Below, piece by piece: positions 63,095-64,000 of a DNA stretch of 64,000 nt. The stretch lies in contig JAPMOS010000007.1 of NCBI GenBank assembly GCA_027972325.1, positions 682,501 to 746,500 on the forward strand, given 5' to 3'. Under the pieces are notes generated by a model. That model was not told the DNA's origin. It saw only the letters and a program-made list of their open reading frames with translations, and made no database searches. How positions within the stretch are numbered: position 1 is the first letter of the stretch; each line of letters starts with the position of its first letter. The translations under genes and the position numbers were made by a program. This stretch comes from Paratrimastix pyriformis (taxonomy: Eukaryota > Preaxostyla > Paratrimastigidae).

Positions 63095-64000
63095 GGTGGT
63101 GGTGGTGGCGGGAGCGGACCGAGGAGGGCAGCAGCGGGGGCTGTTGGCGGCCCGTGCAGGTCGAGGATCTGACGGCCGGCCTGTGTCGGGGGGGGGGGGG
63201 GGGGGGGGGGGGGGGGATGGTGGAAGGACGAAGGGCGGATCAGATCGCTGCCGCACGCAGACAAGTTCCCCCGCCCATTGCGCACCCAGGGGGCGTCTAT
63301 GCCAGGGGTGGGAGCCACCCGGGGGGTGAGTGAGACGGACCGCCACGACGTCATCGCGGACGAGGTCGAACGGGTCCCCGAGGGCGGTCTCGATGAAGAA
63401 GGCGAAGATGACCGGCATGTCGGCACGGCGCAGGGAGGCCGCCAGGGCGCCCAGGCAGCGGGCGACCCCACTGCGGGTGGCCCAGTTGGGGCCCTTCAGG
63501 GCCTGTCGGGATGATGATGGTGATGATGATGATGAGGGGTGGTGGTGATGAGGGGTGGTGGTGATGATGATGGTGGTGATGATGATGGTGATGATGATGA
63601 TGATGATGATGATGAGGGGTGGCGAGGGGTGGGTGGGGTGGGTGGGGTGGGTTGGGGCGCGATGCGGGGGTGGGTGGGGCTCGGACCGTTTGGACGGCGT
63701 GCTCGGGGCGGCGCGTGCGTGCGATGGGCTTGACATCGAGGGCGGCGAGGGCCGAGGGGCCCCGCGGGTTGACGGCCCCGCCCACGGTGGTCGGGGCAGA
63801 GGGAGCTGACATGCGGACCAGCCGGCCGGAGGCCAGCGCGGCCGCACGGCGGGCCTGGAGAAGGAGGAGGATGGGTGGGTGGGTGGGTGGGGACCAGGTG
63901 AACCGATGCAGGATCAGTGAGGGAAGGTGGGAGGGACCCGCCTCAATCCAATCATCATCATCATCATTATCATGGCGTGTGCTTTGATGGTGGAGGGGGT
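51925..64000 (-). CDS. GCN1: GCN1 translational regulator (C-terminal portion; 5' end outside window)
   Basis: GCN1 binds stalled, colliding ribosomes and activates the kinase GCN2. About 30 exons, among them 63687-63854, 63341-63502, 63120-63180, 62820-62932, 62317-62542, 61864-61961, 61605-61693, 61347-61479, 61080-61193, and approximately 60335-60448, 59143-59308, 57782-58217, 57404-57602, 56750-56952, 56140-56332, 54540-54676, 52330-52620, 51925-52120. The protein is HEAT repeats throughout. The eEF3-like stretch is unmistakable ([80 protein letters not shown]). Its introns carry the densest satellites and poly-C runs in the window. One frame discrepancy lies near 60100, between VVGNL and [11 protein letters not shown]. 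The C-terminus ends EDESEDGH...TAAHDDA. Confidence 0.92.
53438..53478 (+). repeat. (GT)n microsatellite in GCN1 intron
   Basis: About 20 GT units just before an ATATCGACA segment. Confidence 0.95.
54033..54178 (+). repeat. 16-18-bp minisatellite in GCN1 intron
   Basis: Seven or so copies of GGGGGTGATGTCGACA-like units. Confidence 0.9.
54402..55045 (+). repeat. (GAT)n microsatellites in GCN1 introns
   Basis: Two tracts, about 54402-54530 and 54690-55045, around the exon at 54540-54676. The second grades into a TGATGATGATTGGA unit. Confidence 0.95.
55664..56115 (+). repeat. Hexanucleotide ATGGKC minisatellite in GCN1 intron
   Basis: About 75 units alternating ATGGTC, ATGGGC, ATGGGT and ATGGAT, 450 bp long. 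All open frames across it are artefacts. Confidence 0.95.
56352..56615 (+). repeat. GATGAT / GGTTGTGGTGGTG compound repeat in GCN1 intron
   Basis: About five blocks of a ~55-bp higher-order unit, each made of GAT triplets plus GGTTGTGGTGGTGAAGAT. Confidence 0.9.
58722..59036 (+). repeat. ~25-bp minisatellite in GCN1 intron
   Basis: About 12 copies of a unit built on GGGGTACCATCCACACAAG with AAATC; spacing varies by one or two bases between copies. Confidence 0.93.
59066..59187 (+). repeat. Duplicated exon end plus 5' splice site in GCN1
   Basis: A ~46-bp segment containing the coding end for [10 protein letters not shown] and the GTCTGT donor is present at 59140-59187 (real exon) and again at 59066-59111 inside the intron. 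Confidence 0.93.
59440..59678 (+). repeat. 18-bp minisatellite in GCN1 intron
   Basis: About 13 copies of GGGGTGACATCCACCACT, three of them with GCCAT in place of GACAT. Confidence 0.95.
59756..59936 (+). repeat. Duplicated 3' splice site plus exon start in GCN1
   Basis: A ~45-bp segment coding [14 protein letters not shown], preceded by AG, occurs at 59756-59803 (real exon) and again at 59890-59936 upstream in the gene, where no exon continuation follows. Confidence 0.93.
60718..61017 (+). repeat. 12-bp minisatellite in GCN1 intron
   Basis: About 20 copies of GGGATGATGATA, with a GACAGGGATGAT variant block at the left end. Confidence 0.95.
61970..62210 (+). repeat. (CAT)n then (CAA/CAT) compound repeat in GCN1 intron
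   Basis: A pure CAT run to about 62050, then CCAATCATCGT units, then CAACAACAAC-type repeats. Confidence 0.95.
62570..62815 (+). repeat. CATACATGGGG-type minisatellite in GCN1 intron
   Basis: About 12 imperfect copies of a 19-21-bp unit containing CATACATGGGGACATGGGG or CCATAATGGGGCCATA. Confidence 0.9.

Overview
This is a gene-dense stretch of eukaryotic nuclear DNA, almost certainly from a unicellular protist. It holds 18 supported protein genes plus one doubtful small one. Nearly all carry spliceosomal introns, mostly 43-120 bp, and neighbouring genes are often 35-170 bp apart. GC content is high overall but falls at gene starts, and introns are packed with micro- and minisatellites and long poly-C tracts. 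I could not identify the species. The F-box/LRR paralogues and the general gene style recall the free-living metamonad Paratrimastix pyriformis, but that is a recollection, not a test.

Layout. 1-12756 (-): a type I polyketide synthase running off the left edge (FAAL-ACP-KS-AT-KR-ACP-KS-AT-DH...). 12888-15010 (+): F-box/LRR protein. 15101-17095 (+): snurportin-1-like m3G-cap import adaptor. 17144-17541 (-): Pin1-type prolyl isomerase. 17752-19243 and 19934-21433 (-): two armadillo-repeat proteins. 21471-23866 (-): RING/TRAF zinc-finger protein. 23908-24917 (+): unknown Pro-rich basic protein. 25442-27418 (-): SLX1 nuclease. 27482-28163 (+): TM2 membrane protein. 28106-30270 (-): sirtuin. 30438-37011 (+): LZTR1-like Kelch/BTB protein. 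37158-38281 (+): aldo-keto reductase. 38427-44274 (+): GAF-receiver signalling protein with a 2.6-kb intron full of mobile DNA. 45642-47603 (+): UFD1. 47952-49342 (-): NAD(P)H-hydrate dehydratase. 49426-51604 (+): second F-box/LRR paralogue, frame-broken as read. 51925 to beyond 64000 (-): GCN1.

The neighbours do not form a pathway. They are a mix of housekeeping genes (protein quality control, snRNP import, metabolite repair, DNA repair, translation stress) with one biosynthetic megaenzyme and one bacterial-style two-component protein. Many are arranged as divergent pairs with short shared spacers.

The most unusual features are these. (1) The 5' splice sites follow GTCYG rather than GTRAGT: C at +3 in 74 of 78 donors I placed. 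(2) A roughly 100-bp repeat with inverted arms sits in five introns of the PKS gene and nowhere else here. (3) A Tc1-type transposon has landed in one of two near-identical 369-bp direct repeats, whose other copy preserves the empty TA site; between the repeats lies a 289-bp segment dense in perfect stem-loops. (4) A 12-nt microexon encodes four residues of the receiver domain. (5) Three small tandem duplications span or abut splice sites.

Splice junctions were placed by hand using reading frame, GT-AG and protein-family knowledge. Most should be right to the base, but all coordinates should be read as +/-1-3 nt. Frame breaks in three places may be homopolymer errors in the assembly.
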